DNA of 64,000 nt from Pseudonocardia sp. EC080619-01 (GTDB taxonomy: Bacteria; Actinomycetota; Actinomycetes; Mycobacteriales; Pseudonocardiaceae), in assembly GCF_001420995.1 (NCBI RefSeq), contig NZ_CP012185.1, positions 124,001-188,000 on the forward strand. Reading direction: 5' to 3'. The notes below the pieces were generated by a model. That model saw nothing but the letters and a program-made list of their open reading frames with translations, made no database searches and was not told the DNA's origin. Positions 36,908 through 46,441 of this stretch are shown one piece after another. The position numbers were made by a program, and so were the translations under genes. Numbering within the stretch: the stretch's first letter is position 1; the number at the start of each line of letters is the position of its first letter.

Positions 36908-38043
36908 GACCACTCCCCGCCCCGTGCCCGATCCACCCCGGTCCAGGCGAGCGCGAGCGCTCCGTCGAGCAGGGCCCGTTCGGCCTCGCCGCCGACGCAG
37001 TGGGCGGCGAACTCGTGCTGGTGGTTGGTCGCCGGGAGCGATCCGATGCCGATGTAGGGGTGGATGGCCGGGACGAGCTGCGACACGTTGCCCATGTCGG
37101 TCGAAGCCCGGTTCATCCGGCCGGCGAGGCTGTCCGGGGCGAACTCGCGGCCCAGCTCCAGCGCGTTGGCCCGGTAGTGCTCCAGCGTGGCGGTGTCGGT
37201 GCGGAACTCGGCGTAGGGTCGGCTCTCCGCCTCGATTTCCAGCGTGCATCCGGTGGCCAGGGCGCCCGCGGAGAAGCAGCGGGTCACCCGGGGCTCGATC
37301 TCGGCCAGCTCGGCGAGTGTCTCGGCGCGCACGTACCAGCGGCCCGACGCGGTCTCGGGGATCGCGTTGGGCGCCGTACCCGCGGACGTCACGATGCCGT
37401 GCACACGGGAGCTCGCCGGGAGCTGCTGGCGCAGCAAGCCGATGGCGACCTGGGCGACGGTGAACGCGTCGGCGGCGTTCACACCGTCCTCGGGGTAGGC
37501 CGCGGCGTGCGCCGACCGGCCGGTGTAGGAGATCCGCGAGTGGCTGACCGCGAACGGGCGGGCCTCGGCGACGTCGACCGGTCCGGGGTGGACCATCATC
37601 GCGAGATCGACGTCGGCGAACGCGCCGCGGTCGAGCAGCTCGATCTTGCCGCCGCCGCCCTCCTCGGCCGGGGTCCCGTAGACAACGACGGTCAGGCCGA
37701 GGTCGTCAGCCACCTCCGCCAGCCCGAGTGCGGCGCCGACCGAGGACGCGGCGATCAGGTTGTGTCCGCAGGCGTGGCCGAGCCCGGGCAGAGCGTCGTA
37801 CTCGGCGCAGAGCGCGATCCGCAGCGGGCCGCAGCCGTAGGTCGCTTGGAACGCAGTCTCCAGACCGAGGTAGGCGGGGGTCACGGTGAACCCGCGCCGG
37901 TTCAACAGGCCCGGGACGGTCGCGGCCGCGTGGTGCTCCTCCCAGGCGGTCTCCGGCCGGGCGTGCAGCGTGCGAGAGAGGTCGACCAGCTCGTCGGCGG
38001 CCCGTTCGACGGCGGCGCGGACCGCGGTCTTCTCACCCGTCAC
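36904..38043 (-). CDS. M20-family amidohydrolase/peptidase
   Basis: A 379-residue zinc amidohydrolase. Metal and catalytic motifs: CAEYDALPGLGHACGHN (Asp/His region about residue 78), PAEEGGGGK (catalytic Glu pair near residue 125), MMVHPG, and TNHQHEFAAHC near the C-terminus (His). A lid domain is inserted at about 170-285. Relatives cleave N-acyl amino acids, carbamoyl amino acids or peptides. Overlaps both neighbours by four bases, so its product may feed the aspartase. Confidence 0.86.
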   Translation of the reverse strand: MTGEKTAVRAAVERAADELVDLSRTLHARPETAWEEHHAAATVPGLLNRRGFTVTPAYLGLETAFQATYGCGPLRIALCAEYDALPGLGHACGHNLIAASSVGAALGLAEVADDLGLTVVVYGTPAEEGGGGKIELLDRGAFADVDLAMMVHPGPVDVAEARPFAVSHSRISYTGRSAHAAAYPEDGVNAADAFTVAQVAIGLLRQQLPASSRVHGIVTSAGTAPNAIPETASGRWYVRAETLAELAEIEPRVTRCFSAGALATGCTLEIEAESRPYAEFRTDTATLEHYRANALELGREFAPDSLAGRMNRASTDMGNVSQLVPAIHPYIGIGSLPATNHQHEFAAHCVGGEAERALLDGALALAWTGVDRARGGEWS

Positions 38044-38708
38044 CGGTCGTCACCCGGAACGCCGTAGGACGGTGCGGCTGCCGGGTCCAGCCCGCGGCGG
38101 ACGTAATCGTCGCGCTGCGGCAGCCAGATCTCGAGGGTGTCGGCGAGGTGCTCGACCGGATAGTCGGCCCAGTCGACCCGCAGGTCGGTGACCCGCCACT
38201 CAACGTCGGCGACGACGGCCAGTCCGGCCGAGTGCACGGGTCCCTCCTCGCCGCCGGCGTCGAGCCCGGCCCGCAGCGCCTCGAGCAGTCGCTGCTCGAG
38301 CTCGCCGGTCGCGGCCCCGAACGCGTCCACCATGGCCTGCGGCACGTGGGTCCCGGTCAGCATGTTCCCGGCGGCCACGCAGTCCGCGCCGACGACGGCG
38401 GCGTGCATGCCGAGCGTGTGCTTGCCGCTGAACCAGGCAGCCGTGCCGGTCGGCCCGATCGCGGTCAGCTGCCGGTAGTCCAGGTCGGTGGTCTGCGCGC
38501 CGACCTCTCTCAGCGCCCGTCCGGCGTCGCCGTGCACGGCCAGCCGGTCGAGGACGAGCCCGCCGAGGCGGGGGTCGGTGATGTTCTGCGAGCCGACGAC
38601 GCCGACGCTCGGGCGCAGATGCAGGCAACGGGCCGCGACCGCGGGGCTCGACGAGCTGACCGCCATCCCGAACCGGCCGTCGTGGCGGGCTGCGATGGAG
38701 AAGGTCAC
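38040..38708 (-). CDS. DUF1028-family protein
   Basis: A 222-residue protein of the DUF1028 family, starting VTFSIAARHDGRFGMAVSSSSPAVAARC. The conserved blocks GVVGSQNITDPRLGG, GKHTLGMHAAVVGADCVAAGNML and LDAGGEEGPVHSAGLAVV are present. The fold is thought to be Ntn-hydrolase-like; no activity is firmly established. GTG 38708 overlaps the RidA stop (GTGA), and a longer frame to 38756 is less likely. Such genes often sit beside RidA and amidohydrolases in nitrogen-compound pathways, as here. Confidence 0.82.
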   Translation of the reverse strand: MTFSIAARHDGRFGMAVSSSSPAVAARCLHLRPSVGVVGSQNITDPRLGGLVLDRLAVHGDAGRALREVGAQTTDLDYRQLTAIGPTGTAAWFSGKHTLGMHAAVVGADCVAAGNMLTGTHVPQAMVDAFGAATGELEQRLLEALRAGLDAGGEEGPVHSAGLAVVADVEWRVTDLRVDWADYPVEHLADTLEIWLPQRDDYVRRGLDPAAAPSYGVPGDDR

Positions 38709-39127
38709 TTGTCGCCCTCCGGGATGACGGCGGTCGCGTCGATCTCGCACAGCCACTCCGGGCGGGCCAGGGCCGAGACGACGACGCCGGTGGAGATCGG
38801 GTGGACACCCTTGGTCCAGCGCCCGACCGTCCGGTAGACGGTCTCGCGGTAGCGCGGGTCCACCAGGTAGATGGTCAGCTTGACCAGGTGCTCCATCCGG
38901 CTCCCGGACTCGCGCAGCAGCATGTCAATGTTCGCCATGGCCTGCTCGGCCTGCGCTCCGACGTCGCCGATCCCGACGGACTCGCTGGTGTCGAGGTCTT
39001 GGCCGATCTGGCCGCGCACGTAGACCGTGTTCCCGGCGACGACGGCCTGGCAGAGGTCGTTGTCGAGGTTCTGCTCGGGGTAGGTGTCGCGGGTGTTGAA
39101 CGGGCGGATCCGGGTGTGGGTCGGCAT
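38705..39127 (-). CDS. RidA (YjgF/YER057c/UK114) family deaminase
   Basis: A 140-residue member of the RidA family, which hydrolyses reactive enamine/imine intermediates. Family blocks: VYVRGQIGQD, GAQAEQAMANIDMLLRESGS and the C-terminal ARPEWLCEIDATAVIP with the expected Arg/Glu region. The start overlaps the monooxygenase stop (TGATG). In this operon it probably deals with an imine or aminoacrylate-like product of the upstream flavin monooxygenase. Confidence 0.85.
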   Translation of the reverse strand: MPTHTRIRPFNTRDTYPEQNLDNDLCQAVVAGNTVYVRGQIGQDLDTSESVGIGDVGAQAEQAMANIDMLLRESGSRMEHLVKLTIYLVDPRYRETVYRTVGRWTKGVHPISTGVVVSALARPEWLCEIDATAVIPEGDK

Positions 39128-40398
39128 CAGGCTGCTCCGGGCGTGGCGACGGCGGGGGCGTGCGCGAGGTAGCCGCGCTGGATGGTGATCTGGTCGGCGA
39201 GGTAGGCGGCGTCGTGCCAGACACCCCAGATGAAGCTCGACCCGCGGCGCGACTGCCAGGGCAGGCCGAGGAAGTAGACACCGGGTTCGGTGGAGACACC
39301 GCGGACGTGCGCCGGACGTCCGTTGCCGTCGAACGCGTCGACCTGAAGCCAGCCGTAATCCGAGGCGAAGCCGGTAGCCCAGACGATTGAGGTGATCCCG
39401 GCCGCGGCGAGGTCGAGCCCGGTCAGCGGGTCGCTCACGCAGGCCGGATCGGGCCCGAACTCCCGCGCCTGCGGCTCCTCGGGCAGGTCGAGGCCGTTAC
39501 GCTCGACGTGGGCGTCGGCTTCGTCGAGCATCGCCAGGTACGAGGCGTCGCCGCCGGCGATGTTGTCGCCCAGGTCCGGCGCGAACTCCAGCCGGCCGTC
39601 GGCGAACGAGCGGGTCATCCCGACCAGCGTGATGCCATCAGCGGTCAGGGACCGGAAGTCCACGGTGCGCCCACCGTGCGCGCCGCTCACCGCGATCGTG
39701 ACGTGCTCGGCGCCCTGCGGCGGCGCGGCGGCCTCCCACTTGTTCAGGACCCCCAGCCACCAGCAGAAGTCCCGTCCCCGGTAGCTGCGCGGGGGCCGGT
39801 CGTGCGGGCCGACCGACAGGTGGACCCCGCGGCCGGAGCGCCGAAGCTCGTCCGCGATCTGCACACCCGACGAGCCGGCCCCGACGACGAGGACGCCGCC
39901 GTCGGGGAGTTGACGGGGGTTGCGGTAGTCGCCGGAGTGGATCTGGACCACACCGGCGTCGGCTGGGACGACCGCCGGGACGACCGGCGTCTGGAACGGG
40001 CCGGTGGCCGCGACGACATACCGTGCGTCGATCGTCCCGTCGGAAGTCTGTACGTGAAAGCCCGGCCGCCCGGTGTGCCGCCGGACGCCGTACACCTCCA
40101 CCCCGGTGTGGACCGGGGCGTCGATCTTCTCGGCGTAGGCGACGAAGTAGTCCGCCACCTGCTCCTTCGACGCGAACCCGTCGGGGTGCACGTCGGTGAA
40201 CTCCAGCCCCGGGAAGCGGTCGTGCCAGGCCGGGCCGTTCGCGACGAGCGAGTCCCAGCGCCCGGTGCGCCAGCGCTCGGCGATCCGGTCGCGCTCCAGG
40301 ACCAGGTGCGGGATGCCGTGCGCGCCCAGGTGCTCACTCATGGCGACACCGGCCTGGCCCCCGCCGACGACGACCACCTCGGTCTCGAGATGCGACAT
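39127..40398 (-). CDS. Flavin-containing monooxygenase (class B, YUCCA-like)
   Basis: A 423-residue NADPH- and FAD-dependent monooxygenase. FAD loop VVVGGGQAGVAMSEHLG at residue 8, NADPH loop VLVVGAGSSGVQIADELRRSG at about 170, the class B fingerprint region VVQIHSGDYRNP between them, and ATGFASDYGW near 330. The HSxxYRNP form resembles YUCCA-like enzymes rather than typical Baeyer-Villiger ones. ATG 40398. First gene of the coupled operon after the transporter; it likely hydroxylates or decarboxylates the nitrogenous growth substrate. Confidence 0.85.
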   Translation of the reverse strand: MSHLETEVVVVGGGQAGVAMSEHLGAHGIPHLVLERDRIAERWRTGRWDSLVANGPAWHDRFPGLEFTDVHPDGFASKEQVADYFVAYAEKIDAPVHTGVEVYGVRRHTGRPGFHVQTSDGTIDARYVVAATGPFQTPVVPAVVPADAGVVQIHSGDYRNPRQLPDGGVLVVGAGSSGVQIADELRRSGRGVHLSVGPHDRPPRSYRGRDFCWWLGVLNKWEAAAPPQGAEHVTIAVSGAHGGRTVDFRSLTADGITLVGMTRSFADGRLEFAPDLGDNIAGGDASYLAMLDEADAHVERNGLDLPEEPQAREFGPDPACVSDPLTGLDLAAAGITSIVWATGFASDYGWLQVDAFDGNGRPAHVRGVSTEPGVYFLGLPWQSRRGSSFIWGVWHDAAYLADQITIQRGYLAHAPAVATPGAA

Positions 40399-40465
40399 GT
40401 CTTCCTCCGTTCGTTCGATGCGCCGGGGCCGTGACGGGCCGCCGCGTGACCCCCGGGCTCCGGTA

Positions 40466-41839
40466 TCAGGTGAGCTGGGGGGCGGACGCGGACCGACCGG
40501 GGGTCAGGTCCTGCGCCTGCAGCAGGGAGCTCCCCGCCGTCTCGCGCATGCTCAGGGCGGCGACCAGGCCGATCACCGCGGCGACCATCAGGTACGGGCC
40601 GGGAACCATGAGGCTGCCCGTGGCCGAGATGAGGACGGTCATGAAAAACGGCACCGTACCGGCGAACAGCGCGGCGGTGACGTTGTAGGCGATGGACAAC
40701 CCGCCCTGGCGGGTACGGGTCGGGAAGATCTCGGCGGACCAGACGGCGTGCGTACCGAGGATCGCGGCGAGCACCACCGACAGCCCGAGCGCCGCGACCA
40801 CGGTGCCGACCATGCCGGTCTGCATCAGCATGAACGCGGGCGTCGCCACCACCAGCAGCACGGCGGCCGCGGTGACCAGGACGGGCTTGCGCCCGATCCG
40901 GTCGGAGAGCCGGCCGAACGCCGGGACCAGGAACAGCCCGAGCAGCGACGCGAACGTCGAAAGCAGTGCGGCGCTCTCGGCGGAGTGGCCCAGATGATCA
41001 GTCTGGTAGTTCACCAGGTAGGTCAGCACCGCGTAGAACAGCACGTGCATCATCGTCATGATCCCGGCCGCCTGGATCATCTGCCGCCGGTTGGTGCGGA
41101 ACAGCTCGCGGACCGGGCTGCGCGACACCGAGTCGGTCGCCTCCAATGCGCGGTACTCGGGGGTGTCCTCGATCTTCGTGCGGATGACGTAGCCGATGAC
41201 ACCCATCGGGGCAGCGATCAGGAACGGGATCCGCCAGCCCCACGCGGTGATCTGCTCGGGCGTCAGCGAGACCGTGAGCAGGTAGAACGCGAAGGATCCG
41301 GCGAGGAAGCCGAGCAGCGACCCGATCTCAAGGAAGCTCACGCCGAACCCGCGCCGAGCGCGGGGCGAGTACTCGGCCAGGAAGCTGGCGGCGCTACCGA
41401 ACTCACCCCCGGCCGCGAAGCCCTGCGCGAGCCGGACCGCGACCAACAGGATCGGGGCGGCGATGCCGATCGTGGCGTAACCGGGTAGCAGGCCGATCGC
41501 CAGGGTCGCCAGCGACATCACGATGATGACGATCGAGAGCGTCCGCCGGCGCCCGATGCGGTCGCCGAGCGGCCCGAACACCACCGCACCGAGTGGGCGG
41601 ATGCCGAACGACACCGCGAAGACGGCAAACACCGACAGCACGCCTGCGACCCGGTTCTCCGCCGGAAAGAACACCGTCGCGATGGTGGTGGCCAGGTAGG
41701 CATAGACCGCCCAGTCGAACCAGTGGACGAACACGCCGATGGACCCGGCGGCCACGCTCCGGCGCAGCGAGGCAGGATCGGCCTGGACGACCGCGTCGAG
41801 CGCGGCGTCCGCTTCGGAACGTGCGAGGGGATCGGACAC
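40466..41839 (-). CDS. MFS transporter, metabolite:H+ symporter type
   Basis: A 457-residue permease with twelve segments. Motifs: [15 protein letters not shown] (segment 1), [19 protein letters not shown] (loop 2-3), [15 protein letters not shown], and [17 protein letters not shown] 41839 follows GATGGAGGTCCC and is preferred to the GTG at 41875. It lies 67 bases upstream of the flavin monooxygenase gene and probably imports the substrate of that operon. Confidence 0.87.
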   Translation of the reverse strand: MSDPLARSEADAALDAVVQADPASLRRSVAAGSIGVFVHWFDWAVYAYLATTIATVFFPAENRVAGVLSVFAVFAVSFGIRPLGAVVFGPLGDRIGRRRTLSIVIIVMSLATLAIGLLPGYATIGIAAPILLVAVRLAQGFAAGGEFGSAASFLAEYSPRARRGFGVSFLEIGSLLGFLAGSFAFYLLTVSLTPEQITAWGWRIPFLIAAPMGVIGYVIRTKIEDTPEYRALEATDSVSRSPVRELFRTNRRQMIQAAGIMTMMHVLFYAVLTYLVNYQTDHLGHSAESAALLSTFASLLGLFLVPAFGRLSDRIGRKPVLVTAAAVLLVVATPAFMLMQTGMVGTVVAALGLSVVLAAILGTHAVWSAEIFPTRTRQGGLSIAYNVTAALFAGTVPFFMTVLISATGSLMVPGPYLMVAAVIGLVAALSMRETAGSSLLQAQDLTPGRSASAPQLT

Positions 41840-41991
41840 GGGACCTCCATCGGTCGTCTGGGACGACAGGTCCACACACCCGGGCGCCCCTGCCGTGAGC
41901 AGCGCCGACGTGGTCGGCGACCGTTCCCGGAGGACGCTATGCAGCCACTAACTATCGATCAAACAGAGATAAGCGGTCCACTGCATCGGAT
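41840..41991. promoter_or_regulatory. Promoter region between the LysR gene and the transporter operon
   Basis: Contains an AT-rich stretch around 41945-41975 (CTAACTATCGATCAAACAG) in an otherwise very GC-rich context. It is a plausible promoter and LysR binding region for the minus-strand operon; no single motif can be fixed from one copy. Confidence 0.4.
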
Positions 41992-42954
41992 TCAAAGATG
42001 CTCGTCCCCGGGCGCCGCGCGGCCGGAGCCGAGCCGCCGGGCGATCTCCCGGGCGCTGTCGGTCACGGCCCGGGCCCGGGCGGTCCGCCGGGCCGACTCC
42101 ATCCACGCCACGACGACCGACAGCGACGGAACCTCGCCGGCCACCGGACGGGCCTCGACCCGCCCACCGCCGTAGGTCCCGTCGAGCACCGGCCGCTGGT
42201 TGAGCAGGGAGAACCCGAGGCCCCGGGCGACCATCCCGCGCACCGCCTCGACGCTCGACGACCGATAAGCGATCCGCGGTGGTGCGCCGGCCGCGGCCAG
42301 CAGCTCGCGGAAGTACTCCCGGCTGTGCGGGAGATCCAGCAGCACCATCGGCTCGTCGGCCAGGTCGGCCAAGCGCACATCTTCCCGCGCGGCGAGCCGG
42401 TGCCCGGGCGGCAGGACGACGTAGGGCGGCACCTCGGCGACGACCTCGCGGGCCACATCCGGCCCCAGCCCCAGCTCGTAGGTCACGGCCACCTCGACGG
42501 TGCCGCTGCGCAGCGCGGAGCTCACCGCGGCCGCCTCGAGCTCCAGCACCTCCACCTCGAGCCCCGGACAGGTCGCACCCAGGTCCGCCAGCAGCTCCGG
42601 CAGCACGAACGGGACGAGGGTCACCATGCAGGCCAGCGTGATGTGGCCGCGCACCTCCTCGCCCCGGCCGCGAGCCGCGTCGAGCACCTCCCCGACGTGG
42701 GCGAGGAGCTCCCGCACGTCCCGCAGGAGCTCCTCACCCGCTGCGGTCAGCACGAGCCCGCGAGCGTGCCGGCGCAGGAACAACGGGGTGCCGACCTGAC
42801 GCTCCAGCTGGGCGACCGCCGACGACACCGCCGACTGCGCCACCCGCAGCTCCTCGGCGGCGCGGGTCATGCTCAGCGCCGACGCGGCCTCGGCGAAGTA
42901 CCGCAGCTGGGTCAGCGTGACGTCCGGTTGGCGGCTCACGCCGCCAACCCGCAC
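41992..42954 (-). CDS. LysR-family transcriptional regulator
   Basis: A 320-residue LysR regulator. The N-terminal helix-turn-helix LRYFAEAASALSMTRAAEEL and RVAQSAVSSAVAQLERQVG (residues about 17-56) is followed by FLRRHARGLVLTAAGEELL and the two-lobed ligand domain. GTG 42954 is used; GTG 42939 (VSRQPDVTL) is equally possible. It lies upstream of and in the same direction as the transporter-aspartase operon and is its likely regulator. Confidence 0.87.
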   Translation of the reverse strand: MRVGGVSRQPDVTLTQLRYFAEAASALSMTRAAEELRVAQSAVSSAVAQLERQVGTPLFLRRHARGLVLTAAGEELLRDVRELLAHVGEVLDAARGRGEEVRGHITLACMVTLVPFVLPELLADLGATCPGLEVEVLELEAAAVSSALRSGTVEVAVTYELGLGPDVAREVVAEVPPYVVLPPGHRLAAREDVRLADLADEPMVLLDLPHSREYFRELLAAAGAPPRIAYRSSSVEAVRGMVARGLGFSLLNQRPVLDGTYGGGRVEARPVAGEVPSLSVVVAWMESARRTARARAVTDSAREIARRLGSGRAAPGDEHL

Positions 42955-43010
42955 GCCTGCTCTGCGACACCACCGACGTCGCGGATCGTGCGGGCCTTGC
43001 GACCGACCCC

Positions 43011-43026
43011 CTCGGCTACTGCCGAG
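43011..43026. terminator. Small hairpin downstream of repA
   Basis: CTCGGC-TACT-GCCGAG between repA and the LysR gene, both on the minus strand. Short but clean; a possible terminator for repA. Confidence 0.4.
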
Positions 43027-43083
43027 CCCGGAGACCTCCGAACGGCAGGGGCCCCGTCGCTGGGCATGGCGCTGGCCATGTCG

Positions 43084-44013
43084 CTACTGAGCCAGCGCCT
43101 GCCCGAACGGCGGAGACTCCAGCTCGTAGGGGCTGCGCGCGATGTCGCGAAGACCCTTGAACGGCACATGCGTCCGGCTCGGAGACAGCGTCACCCCGGC
43201 CTCGGTGGTCTCGACATTTGCGTCGCGATAGACCAGAAGCACCTCACGCAGATGCTTGGCGAAATCCCGGCGGAACTGCCCACGCCCCTGCTTGGTATCT
43301 GCCAGCTCGGAACCGAACTGGGCACGCAACGTGTCCCACGACACCGTCGAGGGCCGACGCAGATAGCTCATGCGATAGGTCAACCAGCAATAGATGTCCA
43401 ACCGCAGAGCACTACCCCGCAGCGCACGCAATGCCCCGAGATCTATCGGCACCGGATGGTTGGTGACCTCGTCGAAAAAGTCCCCCGACAGACGCACGAC
43501 GGACGGGAACAACGTGTGCGCCTCGGGATCATCGGACGGACGCGACCACAGATTATACTCACTGGCGACGTTCATCTGCCCACCGGCGACCCGGTTCTCG
43601 CCCTCCCACCGCACGGCGAGGGAAGCCTGGAACAGGCGATCGCTCTGCTTCATCAGGCGGGTGATCGTCCCGTTCTTCCCACCGGTCGGGGTCAGACCGA
43701 GCTGACGCATGAAGTCACTCAGGTTGCGCCCCAGGACCAGATCCCGACTCTTGGTCCGAAGCGCCTCGGTCGAGAGCCAGTTCAGCAGCAGCCGCGGCAT
43801 CGCACCGTAGGGATAGCCCGTCGACCCCGGCCGCACGCTCAGCGTCAGGTCACCGTTACGGCGCTCCCAGCGCGGCTTGTCGCCTGGGTCGCGGTAGGGC
43901 AGCGACGTCTGGGTGAACAGTCTGGCCAGGAAACCGATCTCCTGCTCGTCCTGATCCCACAGCTCGGCCGCCGCCCGCAGCAGCCTGAGGTCCCGACTGG
44001 GTGTGCCCGCCAT
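43084..44013 (-). CDS. repA: Plasmid replication initiator RepA (RepA_C family)
   Basis: A 309-residue initiator of the plasmid RepA_C family. Recognisable blocks: GYPYGAMPRLLLNWLSTEALRTKSR, LVLGRNLSDFMRQLGLTPTGG, NGTITRLMKQSDRLFQASL, LWSRPSDDPEAHTLF, VRLSGDFFDEVTNHPVPIDL and LRLDIYCWLTYRMSYL. These fix both identity and strand. The frame stays open to 44289, but upstream codons run through iterons, so ATG 44013 (MAGTPSRDL) is taken as the start. The protein should bind the 18-bp iterons that begin 64 bases upstream and open the origin. High confidence in family, moderate in the exact start. Confidence 0.88.
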   Translation of the reverse strand: MAGTPSRDLRLLRAAAELWDQDEQEIGFLARLFTQTSLPYRDPGDKPRWERRNGDLTLSVRPGSTGYPYGAMPRLLLNWLSTEALRTKSRDLVLGRNLSDFMRQLGLTPTGGKNGTITRLMKQSDRLFQASLAVRWEGENRVAGGQMNVASEYNLWSRPSDDPEAHTLFPSVVRLSGDFFDEVTNHPVPIDLGALRALRGSALRLDIYCWLTYRMSYLRRPSTVSWDTLRAQFGSELADTKQGRGQFRRDFAKHLREVLLVYRDANVETTEAGVTLSPSRTHVPFKGLRDIARSPYELESPPFGQALAQ

Positions 44014-44076
44014 GGGCAGAGCATGCCATGACGCCGTCAAACAGTGTCTGACCAGGCACGACTCGGAGTGTTGTCC

Positions 44077-45866
44077 ACGCATAACATGCCGACCCGCCGC
44101 AGTGATCCACGCATAACATGCCGACCCTCCCGGCCGCCGGTCGCGGCGCCCACGCGCTGAACAGCGGACACAGCACACGGCTGCCGAGACACCCCGTCCA
44201 CGCATAACGTGCCGACCCCGAAATCCTCGCCGCACCCGACACGGTCGAGACTGCGGATCGTGCCTTCGACGACGTCCGATCGTGCGCATAGATTACCGAC
44301 CGCATGCGGTCGAGCCCGGCAGTCACGCATAAGTCGCCGACCCGTGCACCCGAGTCGACAGCGCGCGAGGGTGTCTGCACGCGTACCGTCACCGACTCGC
44401 CGGTTCACCACACCCGATGCAGGCCCGACGTGCCCGGGCATCAACGAGTGAGGCCGCCGCCATTCGAGCTCCACCAAGGCCGACGCGCGGTACCAGCTAC
44501 ACGGCGACCGAGACACCGGGGCGCCACCGAGTCAACGCTGCGTCGCCCGGGACACGCATAGGACGCCGACCCTGCCCTGCGCATAAGAGGCCGACCGTGG
44601 ACCACGCATAAGAGGCCGACCACAGTCGAACAACCGATCGACGCGTCAGGACCACGCCCAGGCCAGCGCAGGTATCGGCAGGTCCGAGCACGCATAACAG
44701 GCCGACCGCGCCCGGGCCCACCCAGCGGCAGGTCAGCCCTGTGGGAGCGCCCAGGGCGACACATCCGGACCCCATGTGGAGCCGGCCCCGCCGACGATCC
44801 ACGGCGCAACTCAGCGGTTGGCGCACACGGGTCCGACTCTGCACTTCGGCCCGGGGAGTGCTCGCAGCACGGACCGACCGATCCGGCGACCACCCGAACG
44901 CCACAGAGCTCGACCACACGCTCAGCTGTATGCGCACACCCGTCGTCACCAGCACAGTCGGCCTGCGTGCCACCCGGGGGCCGACCCGTCGGCCGTTCGG
45001 CGCAGCGGCGCGGATCACCCGTCCACGCGCTCGTCGATGCCTCATCCACCGCGTACCGTTGAGCGAAGTGCTCACGTCTGAGCGCAGTGCTCACGTCGGC
45101 AAGATCCACAAGATCCAGGTGCGCAATCCCGTCGGCACCCGTTGAGCGCCTCCCGTAGGCACGCCCCGCCGAGAGCATCCACGCATAAGCTGCCGACCGG
45201 CACCGGTAGTCCACGCATCACTTGCCGACCCGCTCCCGCCCCAGGCCGCGGCTCGACGCAGCGATCCACGCATAAGCTGCCGACCAGAGGCTCCGACAGC
45301 CCGGTCACGCCCACACGACGAGGCGCCGAGGACGGGGATGGCCGAAGGTGGCGGCCACCGGCCCCGGGCACGCATAAGCTGCCGACCCTCCATCATCATC
45401 GCAGGTCACACGGCACGGACGAGCTCCGCAGCCGGTGCCGGGCCACCGACAATCACGCCATACGCCGGCAAATGCACCGCGCTCACACCGCCGGGCACGC
45501 ATATTTTGCCGACCACCGCCCGCGACGATGGACGCATAAGTTGCCGACCTCGTTCGATCCGAATCTCGGGCGCCGTCGCCGTCGACGTTGTTTGCGTGCC
45601 TCGCTCGCATCGCGTCCGGTCGAGAACAATGGTACTTCTGACCTGCACCGACTGCACCGAATGCGATCCCTCGAGCCGCACTGGGCACGAAGCGACTCCA
45701 CGTCGCCGACGCGCGACTCCACGCATAATCCGCCGACCAGTCGACGAAAGTGGCCGCACGTCGCTCGACAACGGTCGACAAGCCGCGGTCGCCACGCATA
45801 CCCTGCCGACCAGATGGAGTCGATCTACGCATGGATTGCCGACCCTCTACGCATATCCAGCCGACC
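44077..45866 (+). repeat. Iteron array of repA, 19 copies of ACGCATAAnnTGCCGACC
   Basis: Same-strand 18-bp repeats start at 44077, 44109, 44200, 44284 (weak), 44325, 44554, 44579, 44604, 44690, 45181, 45213, 45268, 45370, 45497, 45532, 45721, 45794, 45827 and 45849. CGCAT and CCGACC are nearly invariant. Two clusters (9 and 10 copies) are split by about 470 bases without copies. On the repA strand the motif reads GGTCGGCAnnTTATGCGT. A DnaA-box-like TTGTCCACG (44071) overlaps the first iteron. No gene is supported between 44014 and 45866. The array is the probable origin of replication and copy-control region. Confidence 0.85.
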
Positions 45867-45942
45867 GAATTATCACGAACCCACAGGTCAGAGCAATAAT
45901 TTTCGTTCCCCTGTAGTTCTTCCTGTAAAAGATCTCCTGTAG
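45867..45942. other. AT-rich segment with CCTGTA repeats at the end of the iteron array
   Basis: Unusually AT-rich for this molecule (for example GCAATAATTTTCG) and directly abutting the last iteron. It contains CCTGTAG (45910), CCTGTAA (45922) and CCTGTAG (45936). A plausible DNA unwinding element of the iteron origin. Confidence 0.45.
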
Positions 45943-46441
45943 TGCGAGCCGACGAGCGATGCCAGTGCCTCACCAGTCCAACTCGGGTACCACCCCGAGG
46001 CGGACCACATGCGCTCGCGCACGCGGTCCGGTCGTGACCTCACGTGCCGTCGATCTACACGCCTCCACCCGCACCGAACGACCGACTCAGCCGCTCCCAG
46101 CCCTCGCCGCCAGCCTGGACTTCGTCCGCGTCTGCTCCGCAGTGGTCGAGTCCCTCTCAGGCCACATCGAGACGACGCCACTCCTCGAGTCGACCAAGCC
46201 GATCGGATCATCTGCCCGCCAGCTGTTCAGACTCCTTCGTACCGTCGCGTCGTACTCGTGTGCTCCGCGCACCACATCGTCCCCTGCACAGCGCAGGCCC
46301 CTGGCCGCCTCGATCTGTTGCGACTCACGCCGCCGCCCCGTGCACCCTGCTCACGACCCGTCGGCCTCGCGCCCGAAGTACCGGCCGGGTGGTGAGCGTG
46401 TCGTACTGGTGTCTCAGCGCTGGTCCGCCATCATCGAAGTC
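45943..46441. other. Gap without a gene
   Basis: Open frames on both strands are uninformative. The plus-strand frame of the RHH-like protein extends upstream through this gap without recognisable sequence; homology to copy 1 sets the start at 46442. Confidence 0.35.

Noticed and set aside
40385-40405. GACATGTCGCATC at the flavin monooxygenase start as a PucR site
   Set aside because: The two-base spacer of the GACAnnTGTC core is missing and the match is made by the start codons of the gene.
44077-45866. CRISPR array
   Set aside because: The 18-bp repeats are too short and degenerate and spacing varies from 22 to about 490 bases; position upstream of repA fits iterons.
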